DNA of 64,000 bases from Sandaracinus sp964481145 (GTDB taxonomy: Bacteria > Myxococcota_A > Polyangia > Polyangiales > Sandaracinaceae): positions 130,124 through 194,123 of the forward strand of contig CAYZTA010000002.1 of assembly GCA_964481145.1 (NCBI GenBank). Reading direction: 5' to 3'. Position numbers and translations under genes: made by a program. Position 1 is the stretch's first letter; each line of letters begins with the position of its first letter. Under the pieces are notes generated by a model. That model was given only the letters and a program-made list of their open reading frames with translations, did not search any database and was not told the origin of the DNA. Shown here one piece after another: positions 57,463 through 64,000 of this stretch.

Positions 57463-57879
57463 GTGGAGGAAAAACGGCTTTTAGGGGTGGCGGTCCTCGT
57501 CATCGAAGATCACGAGGATACGCTTGATTTATTCACGCTCCTCTTGGAGGAAGCGGGTGCGCGGGTGCTTCCTGCGCCCTCCTGCCAACGTGCCCTCGGC
57601 CAGCTCGAAGGGCAAACGGTCGATGTCATCGTGTCGGATCTCGCCATGCCGGGAACGGACGGCTGGGAATGCATCCGACGTGTCCGTGCGCGTCCCGATG
57701 CCAATGCGATTTGCCCGGCACTCGCTGTGTCGGGAAATGCATCGATGGACGACGCAGGACGCTCACAGGCGGCAGGCTTCGATGCACATCTCTCCAAGCC
57801 CGTCGATCCCGACGTATTGATCTCGAAAGTCATCGAGCTCGTCCGCCGAGGCCCGCATCGCGCGCCGATCACGAACTGA
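57463..57879 (+). CDS. single-domain CheY-like response regulator
   Basis: The 138-residue protein is a complete receiver domain: acidic residues E15/D16, phospho-acceptor D59 in VIVSDLAMPG, S90 in LAVSG and K112 in LSKPVD. No output domain follows. The start is GTG 57463, which lies within GTGGAGG, so the true start could be the GTG at 57487. It overlaps the convergent methyltransferase-like gene by 11 bases. The partner kinase is not in the window; position beside the encapsulin operon may be incidental. Confidence 0.85.
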   Translation: MEEKRLLGVAVLVIEDHEDTLDLFTLLLEEAGARVLPAPSCQRALGQLEGQTVDVIVSDLAMPGTDGWECIRRVRARPDANAICPALAVSGNASMDDAGRSQAAGFDAHLSKPVDPDVLISKVIELVRRGPHRAPITN

Positions 57880-58441
57880 GCCGCGGAAGAAACCTCGGTC
57901 GCGCACCCTGCGTCTGCTCATAATGAGCATCTGCGCGCAACGCTGCTTCTTCTGCTCTGATTCGCGCGCGAAGCAACATCACGTTGGACACGCTCCATAT
58001 CGTTGACGTGACGAACGCACCGTGAATCAAAGGAAGTGCCGCGATCTCGAGAACCACCCCGACGTAGTTGGGATGGCGGATGTATTTGAAGAGCCCCGTC
58101 GTCATCGCCTCTTCCCCCGGCACAGTCATAATCTTCACCGTCCAACGAGGACCAAGCTCGTGGATGGCCATCATACGAATCCCCTGACCGATCCCGAAGA
58201 CGAGGGTCGCAACCACCGCGAGCGCAGGAATGAATGGAGCATCGAGGAGCCAGACTTCCGCGAGCATCGCCGCGAGCCACGTCGCATGAAGCGCTCGCAT
58301 CCACGTCATCTGCCCTGGCGCATGCTCCACTCCGCCCATCGCACGAAGACGCGCTTCATTGCGCGCGCTTCGACGCAATTCCCATACTCTTTGGGCTGCG
58401 ACGAGAACAACGAGCACCGTCCACGCGACGCGCGAGTCCAT
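57869..58441 (-). CDS. isoprenylcysteine carboxyl methyltransferase-like membrane protein
   Basis: The 190-residue integral membrane protein matches the ICMT / DUF1295 group: about four membrane helices, the RWTVKI motif and the AdoMet-binding RHPNYVG motif (RHPNY at 122-126) with E132. Bacterial members methylate lipids or alkylresorcinol-type products. The start is ATG 58441, three bases after the encapsulin stop, so it is likely cotranscribed with the encapsulin operon. No type III polyketide synthase, its usual partner, is nearby. Whether it works on the encapsulin system is not known. Confidence 0.85.
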   Translation of the reverse strand: MDSRVAWTVLVVLVAAQRVWELRRSARNEARLRAMGGVEHAPGQMTWMRALHATWLAAMLAEVWLLDAPFIPALAVVATLVFGIGQGIRMMAIHELGPRWTVKIMTVPGEEAMTTGLFKYIRHPNYVGVVLEIAALPLIHGAFVTSTIWSVSNVMLLRARIRAEEAALRADAHYEQTQGARPRFLPRLSS

Positions 58442-58444
58442 CTC

Positions 58445-59239
58445 TCAATCTTTTCGCAGCACGACTGCAGCGCTCGTCTCGAGCACACGGGACGTAAATG
58501 ATTCGTATAGATAGAGTCGGACCGTCCGGTCGTCGTGAGACTCGTAACCGAGCATCAGGTCTTGCCCGCAGATCAATTCGAAATCACCCCCTCGCATCGA
58601 CACGAGCACACCATGATCGAGCGCGGGAGCCCACACGACGAGATCGACCAGAGCATCGATACGGCGACGAATCGGATAACCGTCTTCAGCGCTCGCACTC
58701 GTCTCATCATACAGCGTGGGACCGAGCAAGAGGGCATATGGGCCATCGACCCCACCTCGACGCAACACTTCCTTCGCTTCGGCAACCGCGAACGGGAGCG
58801 CGCGCGGCTCTCGAAACATCACCGGGCGGTGCTTCGATGTCTCTGCGATGCCACTCACCTTCGCAGCCGGATACCCGTGATACACCGCATGATCTTCTGC
58901 GCGCGCAATGCGCTCGGCCGCTTCGATGAGCGGGTCGAGGTCGAGATCCCGAGCGCCGCGAGATGCGTCGTCGAGTTCCTCTCTGGAAAGCTCGAACGTC
59001 ACTCGCAACTCGATCAATGGAAGCACATTCCGTAGCTTCGCTTGCACACCCGAGAACGGCGATTCGATCGTGGTCACTCGCCCTGTATTGACAGCTCCTG
59101 TATCGAGCCCGAGCGGGCCACGAAAATCCACGAACTTACGAGCCGAAAGATTCAACACGAGAACACGCCGCGCCTCTTCGTCGAGTTGTGTCCAAGCTTC
59201 ACTCGCAATCGGAGCGAGTTCGCGTTTGGCAAAGTTCAT
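58445..59239 (-). CDS. encapsulin shell protein (linocin M18-like, type 1)
   Basis: The 264-residue protein self-assembles into icosahedral protein nanocompartments of HK97-like fold. It starts MNFAKRELAPIASEAW, the family N-terminus, and shows RKFVDFRGPLGLD, ESPFSGVQAKLRNVLPLIELRV, GPYALLLGPTLYDE, the GGDFELICGQDLMLGYE motif and the C-terminal VRLYLYESFTSRVL strand, as in Thermotoga encapsulin. Length suggests a T=1 shell. ATG 59239 overlaps the stop of the cargo gene by four bases. The cargo is EncFtn, so the compartment should oxidise and store iron. Confidence 0.95.
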   Translation of the reverse strand: MNFAKRELAPIASEAWTQLDEEARRVLVLNLSARKFVDFRGPLGLDTGAVNTGRVTTIESPFSGVQAKLRNVLPLIELRVTFELSREELDDASRGARDLDLDPLIEAAERIARAEDHAVYHGYPAAKVSGIAETSKHRPVMFREPRALPFAVAEAKEVLRRGGVDGPYALLLGPTLYDETSASAEDGYPIRRRIDALVDLVVWAPALDHGVLVSMRGGDFELICGQDLMLGYESHDDRTVRLYLYESFTSRVLETSAAVVLRKD

Positions 59240-59601
59240 CTCTCCGACTTTCTTTTCAAACTACCAATTCCCAATTCGCCCGATTCGGATTGTCGTGACG
59301 CCTCTCCATCCTCCTCGTTCGCTACGATTTCGGAGAACGTCGAAGACGTAAAAAGATATTTGCGCAGATTCGAATCGAAGCTGGGGACTCGTCGTCGCAG
59401 CCACTCGAGCACCATCGCGGCGTGCTCGATCTCTTCATCGCGATTGTGCGCAAGAACGGCTGCGAGCTCGGCATCGTTCGTGGCATCGATCCGTTGACCA
59501 TACCAATCGATGGCCTCGAGCTCTTCTCGCAGAGAATTGAGCGCGCGATACAGATCGCGCGTGGTCTCGGAAATAAGCTCGACCGGTTCGTGATAAGCCA
59601 C
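59236..59601 (-). CDS. encapsulated ferritin-like cargo protein (EncFtn)
   Basis: EncFtn oxidises Fe(II) to Fe(III) and fills the encapsulin shell. The 121-residue protein begins MAYHEPVELISETTRD. E27, E57 and H60 (in EELEAIDWY and HNRDEEIEHAAM) line up with the ferroxidase ligands known in Rhodospirillum EncFtn, and W33 is kept. It ends in a targeting peptide ELGIGSLKRKSE that binds the shell interior. GTG 59601 was chosen because GGGAG stands six bases upstream; the open frame begins at 59664. It is translationally coupled to the shell gene. Confidence 0.95.
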   Translation of the reverse strand: MAYHEPVELISETTRDLYRALNSLREELEAIDWYGQRIDATNDAELAAVLAHNRDEEIEHAAMVLEWLRRRVPSFDSNLRKYLFTSSTFSEIVANEEDGEASRQSESGELGIGSLKRKSER

Positions 59602-59823
59602 GCTCGACTCCCACACAAAGTGCTTCTTGAAAAAGTGCTTACCGAGAACATGGACACCACGCACGTGTTCACAATGGCCAACAAAGGCTTTCTTCGATCC
59701 ACAATTCGTCTCGCAGTCACCGAGCGGCGTCTCGCGTAGAACGCGTGACCGAGGTATCTCTTCGACTCGCCATCGAAGCAGGATCCGGGGGGATCTTGTC
59801 CGTTGGATGGAGGAGGGGTGAAC

Positions 59824-60291
59824 ATGCTGCGATCGACGCAGTGGATGTCAGCGGTGTTGAATCAACGCATTCTCATCGTGCATGAGCCCGATCACGCACG
59901 GGAAGCGCTCGAGCTCTTGCTTTTGGACTCAGGTTTCGAAGTCAAATCCGCGGAAAACCCGGCCGTCGGGTTGGCCTTTGCCCGGGCGTGGATGCCCGAC
60001 GCCGTCCTCCTCGACATCGACACTCCTTCCTACAACGTCATCTCAATGGCGCGTGCGCTCCGTGCCCTCGAACGTCCGCGCAAGATGCAAATCATCGCGT
60101 GTGCCAAACACACCCAGACGAACTCCATCGACGCTGCGATATCGAGATGTTGCGATGATGTGATCGCGATGCCTTCGGGCCGCGATGTGCTCCTCGCATG
60201 CCTGCATCGAACCCCTGCCATCAGCGTCATGCCTTGGCTGCGTGACGGGACATCCATCCATGGGAGCCGTGTTCACATCGATTCGCGATGA
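59824..60291 (+). CDS. degenerate receiver-domain protein
   Basis: The 155-residue protein folds like CheY (RILIVHEPDHAREALELLLL at the start, VLLDIDTPS around the acceptor). D64 is kept at the phospho-acceptor position. The acidic pair is replaced by H20/E21, and the conserved lysine by M116 (VIAMPSG), so normal phosphorylation is unlikely. The C-terminal 30 residues are extra. ATG 59824 follows AGGAGGGG. It diverges from the encapsulin operon, with the promoter region between them. Confidence 0.8.
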   Translation: MLRSTQWMSAVLNQRILIVHEPDHAREALELLLLDSGFEVKSAENPAVGLAFARAWMPDAVLLDIDTPSYNVISMARALRALERPRKMQIIACAKHTQTNSIDAAISRCCDDVIAMPSGRDVLLACLHRTPAISVMPWLRDGTSIHGSRVHIDSR

Positions 60292-60340
60292 TACACATCA
60301 CTCCCATTCACGGCTCCACATGTGGGGGGCTCACGTTCTC

Positions 60341-60362
60341 CACAGTTTCGCCCGAAACTGTG
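60341..60362. promoter_or_regulatory. perfect palindrome just upstream of a small gene
   Basis: CACAGTTTCG, two bases CC, CGAAACTGTG form a perfect 22-base palindrome. Its end touches the GAAGGAG ribosome binding site (60362-60368) of the small gene at 60371. It may be an operator for a dimeric regulator or an RNA hairpin that hides the ribosome binding site. A shorter CCACATGTGG palindrome lies at 60316-60325. Confidence 0.6.
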
Positions 60363-60370
60363 AAGGAGCC

Positions 60371-60586
60371 ATGAACAATCACCCCATCGAAGCATTGATC
60401 TGGATGGCCGCCCTCTCTGCTGCGATTGAGCGAGCCAAAAACGCCACTTCACATCGCGAACGTCTCAGCGCGCTCGAGGCCATCGACGATGCGCGCCAGA
60501 GCCTAGACGAAGCGCTGTCACTCTTCCGTGACGAACTCGCCATGGGCCTCGACACACGCAACATATCCCGCGCACTCGTCAGCTAA
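60371..60586 (+). CDS. small helical protein of unknown function
   Basis: The 71-residue protein (MNNHPIEALIWMAALSAAI start) is almost fully helical and acidic, with repeated Ala/Glu/Leu. The start is well supported by GAAGGAG eight bases upstream, next to a perfect palindrome. The 3' end lies 18 bases before the truncated tRNA-Arg and overlaps the tail of the integrase frame on the other strand. No family was recognised. Confidence 0.65.
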   Translation: MNNHPIEALIWMAALSAAIERAKNATSHRERLSALEAIDDARQSLDEALSLFRDELAMGLDTRNISRALVS

Positions 60587-61540
60587 TATCAGGTTCAAGA
60601 AGAGCGCTCCCGGCGGGATTCGAACCTGCGACCTCTCGCTTAGGAACGCGCCATATTCGTCAACGATTTCCGCAAGTTGACTCATGTCGAGGGCGACCGC
60701 TGGGCAACCGCGATCGTGAGATCTGGAATTTTCCATCGGAGCGTTTTTCGTGACCGGTGCGCTGGCGCCTCCGGGAGTCGCGCTGGCTGCCGTCGCGAGC
60801 GAATCCACAGCACGTCTCACGTACCGTTCCGTGACGCGCTGGTCGGAGTGGGCGAGCATGTGTTGGATCTCGGTCAACGACCACACACGCCCCCAGCTCC
60901 CAAGTGCAAGGTGCGTCGCGGTCGTTCCACGTAGGTCATGAAATCGGATTCGGCGTTTGATGCCAGCCCGCTCGAGTGCACAGGGCACGCGGCGAATGCG
61001 AGGCTTGCCATCGACAACCTCGCGACCCCGTTTCTCGCCCCATCCAAAGTCGTAAAACTTCGTGTAGCGCCCACCATCCGAAGTTGGGAACAGGTATCGG
61101 ACGCCCTTCGAGCTGTCGAGGGCCGCCCGAATCCACGGGGCCACCCACGGCATAATCGGAACACGGTGCGGCTTGTCGCTCTTTTGTATCCATACCTGGA
61201 CGTGAGGACCCGGCACCTGGGAATCGAGATGCACATGGGCGCGCTCGATGTTCTTGAGATCATTGAGTCGAAGCGCGAGCCCGATTGCGCATGCGAACAC
61301 TGTTCGGTCCCGCATCGAAATGCGATCGCATGCGAGCAGCTGTTCGATCTCGTCCTGACGGAGCCAATCGTCGGAGAGGTCGCGAACCCGCGGCCCGCCG
61401 CGCGCAATCCGGATGCCCTCGCCCGGATTGCGCTGGATGAGTTCACGATGCACGGCGTCCGCGAGGACCGCGCGAACAAGGCGAAGCGCGTGCGTTTGCA
61501 TGCTTCGTGACAGTGGGCGCCCTGCATCCTGCAACTTCAC
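60518..61540 (-). CDS. tyrosine recombinase (integrase) of the element
   Basis: The catalytic domain is complete: R91 (ALRLNDL), K120 (WIQKSDKPH), H201 and R204 (HDLRGTT), H231 (LAHSDQ) and nucleophile Y240 (TERYVR). The start is unclear: from GTG 61540 the protein is 340 residues, but a helix typical of the core-binding domain (RDVEAFALWLRQRN) is encoded upstream in the same frame without a standard start codon, so the 5' end may be damaged or use a rare start. The C-terminal tail after about residue 300 is encoded by the truncated tRNA-Arg and flanking host DNA (RSQVRIPPGAL), a sign of integration through the gene end. Confidence 0.88.
   Translation of the reverse strand: MKLQDAGRPLSRSMQTHALRLVRAVLADAVHRELIQRNPGEGIRIARGGPRVRDLSDDWLRQDEIEQLLACDRISMRDRTVFACAIGLALRLNDLKNIERAHVHLDSQVPGPHVQVWIQKSDKPHRVPIMPWVAPWIRAALDSSKGVRYLFPTSDGGRYTKFYDFGWGEKRGREVVDGKPRIRRVPCALERAGIKRRIRFHDLRGTTATHLALGSWGRVWSLTEIQHMLAHSDQRVTERYVRRAVDSLATAASATPGGASAPVTKNAPMENSRSHDRGCPAVALDMSQLAEIVDEYGAFLSERSQVRIPPGALFLNLILADECAGYVACVEAHGEFVTEE
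60605..60646 (-). pseudogene. truncated tRNA-Arg (CCU), attachment site of the element
   Basis: Minus-strand sequence from the anticodon loop onward is present: TTCCTAA with anticodon CCT (60642-60644), stem GCGAG, variable loop, T arm GCAGG-TTCGAAT-CCCGC and acceptor end CGGGAGC plus discriminator G. The 5' half is absent; upstream bases (GGCGCG) do not pair with GCGAG. The T stem has one A-C mismatch. It marks the left end of an integrative element with crossover in or near the anticodon loop. A functional copy should lie beyond the right end. Confidence 0.85.
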
Positions 61541-61662
61541 TGTGCGACCGGGACCCTGCCCGAAAGTGATCGCGTGAACGGCGTTGCGTTGGCGGAGCCA
61601 AAGCGCGAAGGCCTCGACGTCTCGAGAACGCGCTTCATGCGTATCAGAACGTCCGCAGGTCG

Positions 61663-62256
61663 ATGGTACTTTTGCCCGAGAACGATGAGATTCGAAAACA
61701 GCGTGTGTACCGTGGACTGATTGACGGACTCATCGACGCCGAGCATCTCGCGAACGAGAGCCGGGAAGAACGTGACATCGCGGTCGCTGCCATGATGGGC
61801 GCTGCTTTCCTCGCGCGGCTCCGACGGGCTCGCGGCATCCCTGATCCTGACATGGACAGGTATGCAGCCGGCGCGCAAAAATATTTGGACACTCGGGACG
61901 AGAACGAGAAATGGGGGCGACCGTTGCCTCTTCGGCCCGGCAACAAAGATGGATTGCTTCGCGCTCCGCGAATCAAGAAACTCGCAGAGTACGCTCGTGA
62001 GGCGCTGATAATCGTCGCGAACACAGCCGCCGCGAACAGAGAAGAACGCGCCGCTTTCGTGGCGGGGAGACTGATTGGTCAGGTGTTCGAGTTGGGGCTT
62101 GCGCTCAAATCAAGGTATGTGGAGGCCCCTGTGATCGAGAATGAGATCGCAAAGCGACTACTCGATCGACGGCCCGATCACGAAGTTGCAGCGTGGGCTC
62201 TCGTGGGCGCTGGATACGACCGCGTCACAGCTCACAATCGTATGAAGCGCGTGTAG
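61663..62256 (+). CDS. unknown element-borne protein
   Basis: The 197-residue soluble protein has long helices with many charged residues (RGLIDGLIDAEHLANESREE, later AEYAREALIIVANTAAANREE). A DPDMDRYAAGAQKYLD segment separates two helical halves. No DNA-binding motif or signal peptide is clear. ATG 61663 follows GCAGG. It is the first of a co-directional set that diverges from the integrase. The family was not recognised. Confidence 0.7.
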   Translation: MVLLPENDEIRKQRVYRGLIDGLIDAEHLANESREERDIAVAAMMGAAFLARLRRARGIPDPDMDRYAAGAQKYLDTRDENEKWGRPLPLRPGNKDGLLRAPRIKKLAEYAREALIIVANTAAANREERAAFVAGRLIGQVFELGLALKSRYVEAPVIENEIAKRLLDRRPDHEVAAWALVGAGYDRVTAHNRMKRV

Positions 62257-62268
62257 CTCTCCCGGCGA

Positions 62269-62571
62269 GTGACACGTTTCGGGCTCCATCGCCCACATGC
62301 GAGCACCACTTGGAGGATGCGCCACGCCCTATCTCGTCGTGACCCACGCCTCCCGCACAGCACCGTTGTTCGCGCTCTCGCCGTGCGCATCGGATGTGAC
62401 CCGCGATCGATAGAGCGCGAGTTACTCACGCCAGGGTCGGTGACAGGCGATGCAGGTGTGCGCATCCGCGCCTCGCTCGCTCGTCTCGGCATCGGAGCGA
62501 ACATGCCGCCGATCGAGCCGGTGGATCTCGATCTCGTGCACTCGCGGCCCATGGCCATCGGCGAGCGCTGA
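62269..62571 (+). CDS. small putative helix-turn-helix protein
   Basis: The 100-residue product may start at GTG 62269 or ATG 62317. Its core, VVRALAVRIGCDPRSIERELLTPG, resembles the helix-turn-helix of small regulators that read as ALAxxxGxDPRTVxRxL, followed by a GVRIRASLARLG helix. A role in element regulation or excision control is possible but unproven. The ribosome binding site is not evident. Confidence 0.55.
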   Translation: MTRFGLHRPHASTTWRMRHALSRRDPRLPHSTVVRALAVRIGCDPRSIERELLTPGSVTGDAGVRIRASLARLGIGANMPPIEPVDLDLVHSRPMAIGER

Positions 62572-62652
62572 AAGGCCGCCTAACCCCCAGAAAAGCGGCG
62601 GCCCCCACCGATGTCAGTCAGTGAGGGCCATTCATCGAAAGTCACGTTTCCG

Positions 62653-63192
62653 ATGAGAAAAAAGAAGATATCACATAAGACCGAGAGTGCCAGCCGACGA
62701 GCTCGCAAACGCGCCCTGCGCGCCGCAATCGCTCGAAATCAAGCGACGCTCGAAAACCCCTACTCGCCGATCACGATCTGGTCCCACCGCGATCCCCGTG
62801 AGGCGCGTGCCGAGCTCGAGGCGATCGTCCGCGAGCATGCCGCCGAGCTCGCCCAGCTCATGAAGCCCACGATGGATCGACCTGCGATCCGCAAGGTCCG
62901 CGTGAGGCGCCGTCGAGCGCGTCGAGCGAGAGCGCGGGCATCACGTCCGGCGTCGAGTGCAGGCGATGGGGACGACGAGCCAGCGCCAGCGATCCGCGAT
63001 GAGGTCGAGCGTCGACTATTCGGAGAGCGCACCGGTCGGGGGGCTGACGTAGCGCGCGAATTACGTTTCTGGCTCGAGCACCGCGGATGGTGCGTCGAGA
63101 GGGGACACGTCCGTCACGACGACGGGCGACGTGAGCAATCGATTTGGGGGGCGGCGAGGGCAGAGCTCGCAAAGGGAGCAGTGCATGCGTAG
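62653..63192 (+). CDS. basic unknown protein
   Basis: The 179-residue protein is strongly basic, with a Lys/Arg-rich N-terminus (RKKKISHKTES) and a central Arg-rich run (RVRRRRARRARARASRP). The end (RELRFWLEHRGWCVERG) may be a small folded domain. It could bind nucleic acid. ATG 62653 and the upstream ATG 62611 are both possible; neither has a good ribosome binding site. Its end overlaps the next gene by eight bases. Confidence 0.6.
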   Translation: MRKKKISHKTESASRRARKRALRAAIARNQATLENPYSPITIWSHRDPREARAELEAIVREHAAELAQLMKPTMDRPAIRKVRVRRRRARRARARASRPASSAGDGDDEPAPAIRDEVERRLFGERTGRGADVARELRFWLEHRGWCVERGHVRHDDGRREQSIWGAARAELAKGAVHA

Positions 63193-63508
63193 TCGCGAAA
63201 AACCCGGCGCACTTTTGCGCGAAATCGAGCAACTCCAGCGCGAGCGTGATGCCGCTCGAGCGCAGCCCGGCATCCGATCTCACCTCCTCGCGACGTTTTC
63301 GCGCGGCGAACTCGAGGAGCTCCGACTCACGCTCGACAGCCGCCCGAATGACGATGGCCGAGTCATCTCGTGGGTCAGCGCACGCATTTGGTGGCGCGGC
63401 AACGACGGTGAGATGCGGCCCTCGAAAAAGGGCGTGACCTTCCGGATGCGAGAGCTCGGCGAGGTCATCGCACGTCTCGAGGACGCAATCGAAAGGACAC
63501 GACGATGA
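63185..63508 (+). CDS. PC4-like (p15/YdbC-type) ssDNA-binding protein
   Basis: The 107-residue protein has an N-terminal coiled coil (LLREIEQLQRERDAARA) and a C-terminal part VSARIWWRGNDGEMRPSKKGVTFRMREL that matches the PC4/YdbC fold pattern, with the DGEMRPSKKGV turn typical of that family. Such proteins bind single-stranded DNA and occur in phages. ATG 63185 follows GGGAG and overlaps the stop of the previous gene by eight bases; the stop overlaps the primase start. Confidence 0.65.
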   Translation: MRSREKPGALLREIEQLQRERDAARAQPGIRSHLLATFSRGELEELRLTLDSRPNDDGRVISWVSARIWWRGNDGEMRPSKKGVTFRMRELGEVIARLEDAIERTRR

Positions 63509-64000
63509 CGTGGATCGACTCGATGCGAGGCGTCGCGATCGTCGACGTCGCACACCAGCTCGGCCTTGCGATCGGTGAAAAGCGTCGATGGATATCGCCC
63601 TGTCCGGCATGCGGGCGCGAACGCCGCAATGCATCGACGCCGGGCGAGCGTCGCGGCGCGATCGGCCTGCCCACGCCCACCACTTGGTATTGTTTCGCTT
63701 GCGAGGCCAGGGGCGATGCGATCGATCTCGTTGCCGCCAGCATCGGACACGCGCGCTTCAAAGATCTTCCGCATCACCACAGAGAGGAGGTGCGCGAGTG
63801 GTGTCAGCGATTCATCGGCAATGAGCCATCGCAGATTCGTCGATGTCCACTCGCGCCAGTCGAGCGTGTCGAGCGCCCATATCCGCCGACTGGTGAGGTC
63901 CTCGAGCTCCTTCGGCACTGCATTCCCACGGCCGATGACGATGGCGTCAGCGCCTACCTGCGATCGCGTGGTGTCGATCCTGTTGAGGTCGACGATCGCA
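63505..64000 (+). CDS. primase-type zinc-finger protein (3' end outside window)
   Basis: The gene starts at ATG 63505 (ATGA overlap with the PC4-like gene) and runs off the window after about 165 residues. Two cysteine pairs, CPAC (33-36) and CFAC (63-66), are separated by a Gly/Pro-rich hairpin, with GDAIDLVAASIG after the second pair. This is the pattern of the CHC2-type zinc finger of DnaG-like primases and phage primase/helicases, with Cys in place of the usual His. A TOPRIM or helicase domain should follow outside the window. Confidence 0.75.
   Translation, partial: MTWIDSMRGVAIVDVAHQLGLAIGEKRRWISPCPACGRERRNASTPGERRGAIGLPTPTTWYCFACEARGDAIDLVAASIGHARFKDLPHHHREEVREWCQRFIGNEPSQIRRCPLAPVERVERPYPPTGEVLELLRHCIPTADDDGVSAYLRSRGVDPVEVDDR

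Larger units (their letters stand above)
60605..64000. mobile_element. left part of an integrative element in tRNA-Arg
   Basis: The block starts at the truncated tRNA-Arg and holds an integrase, small unknown genes, a PC4-like protein and a primase-like gene, then leaves the window. Genes from 61663 onward read away from the integrase, as in many phages, satellites and integrative elements. No capsid, conjugation or plasmid genes are seen in this part, so its class remains open. Confidence 0.8.

Noticed and set aside
57869..58441. Alkylresorcinol pathway gene
   Set aside because: ICMT-like proteins often accompany type III polyketide synthases, but none is in the window.
60605..60646. Functional tRNA-Arg
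   Set aside because: The 5' half is missing and upstream bases cannot form the anticodon stem, so it is a fragment.

Overview
The window looks like chromosomal DNA of a myxobacterium (Myxococcota, probably Sandaracinaceae, Haliangiaceae or another Polyangia-like lineage). The evidence is a GC-rich sequence with tightly packed genes, many secreted lipoproteins whose mature ends carry Asp/Ala/Gly-rich spacers, Cys-rich lipoproteins, Pro/Ala-linked response regulators, long coiled-coil proteins, and a ferritin-loaded encapsulin of the type known from Haliangium. This is inferred from gene content; no 16S gene is present.

Layout. 1-9.4 kb: the end of a seven-haem cytochrome c with a small membrane protein, trmB (tRNA m7G46), a receiver-domain regulator, valS, a haem lipoprotein, a VOC protein and two ArsA-type ATPases. 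9.4-15 kb: aconitase, a DUF1801 protein, a 21-bp minisatellite with a strong terminator, an unknown protein, a divergent CFA-synthase-like methyltransferase and tRNA-Cys. 15.2-25 kb: the classical translation and transcription operon read leftwards, rimP-nusA-ylxR/ylxQ fusion-infB-DUF503-rbfA-nrnA-truB plus a Cys-rich lipoprotein, behind a leader terminator; rpoZ diverges from it. 24.9-28.6 kb: two unknown genes, then groES-groEL behind a sigma70-type promoter and a CIRCE operator.

28.6-33.6 kb: an OmpA-like lipoprotein, a 758-residue coiled-coil protein and a Cys-rich lipoprotein. 33.6-42.2 kb: five co-directional genes forming a MoxR/DUF58/VWA module joined to a DUF4175-like membrane protein and a secreted HExxH peptidase. 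42.2-46.4 kb: a CotH-like lipoprotein, an amidohydrolase lipoprotein and an outer-membrane barrel, with two tandem repeats. 46.4-56 kb: prmC, then a translationally coupled set (1,128-residue lipoprotein, FadL-type porin, membrane-anchored alpha/beta hydrolase), a MATE transporter and a TPR membrane protein.

56-60.6 kb: small secreted and regulatory genes around a two-gene iron-storage encapsulin operon (encapsulated ferritin, then shell), with an isoprenylcysteine-methyltransferase-like gene three bases downstream and receiver-domain proteins on both sides. From about 60.6 kb to the window end lies the left part of an integrative element in a tRNA-Arg(CCU) gene: a truncated tRNA, a tyrosine recombinase whose frame runs through the attachment site into host DNA, small unknown genes, a PC4-like protein and a primase zinc-finger gene cut by the window end.

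The items most worth a second look are the encapsulin island, the element boundary, the lipoprotein-FadL-hydrolase operon, the MoxR/peptidase cluster and the methyltransferase with altered active-site positions.
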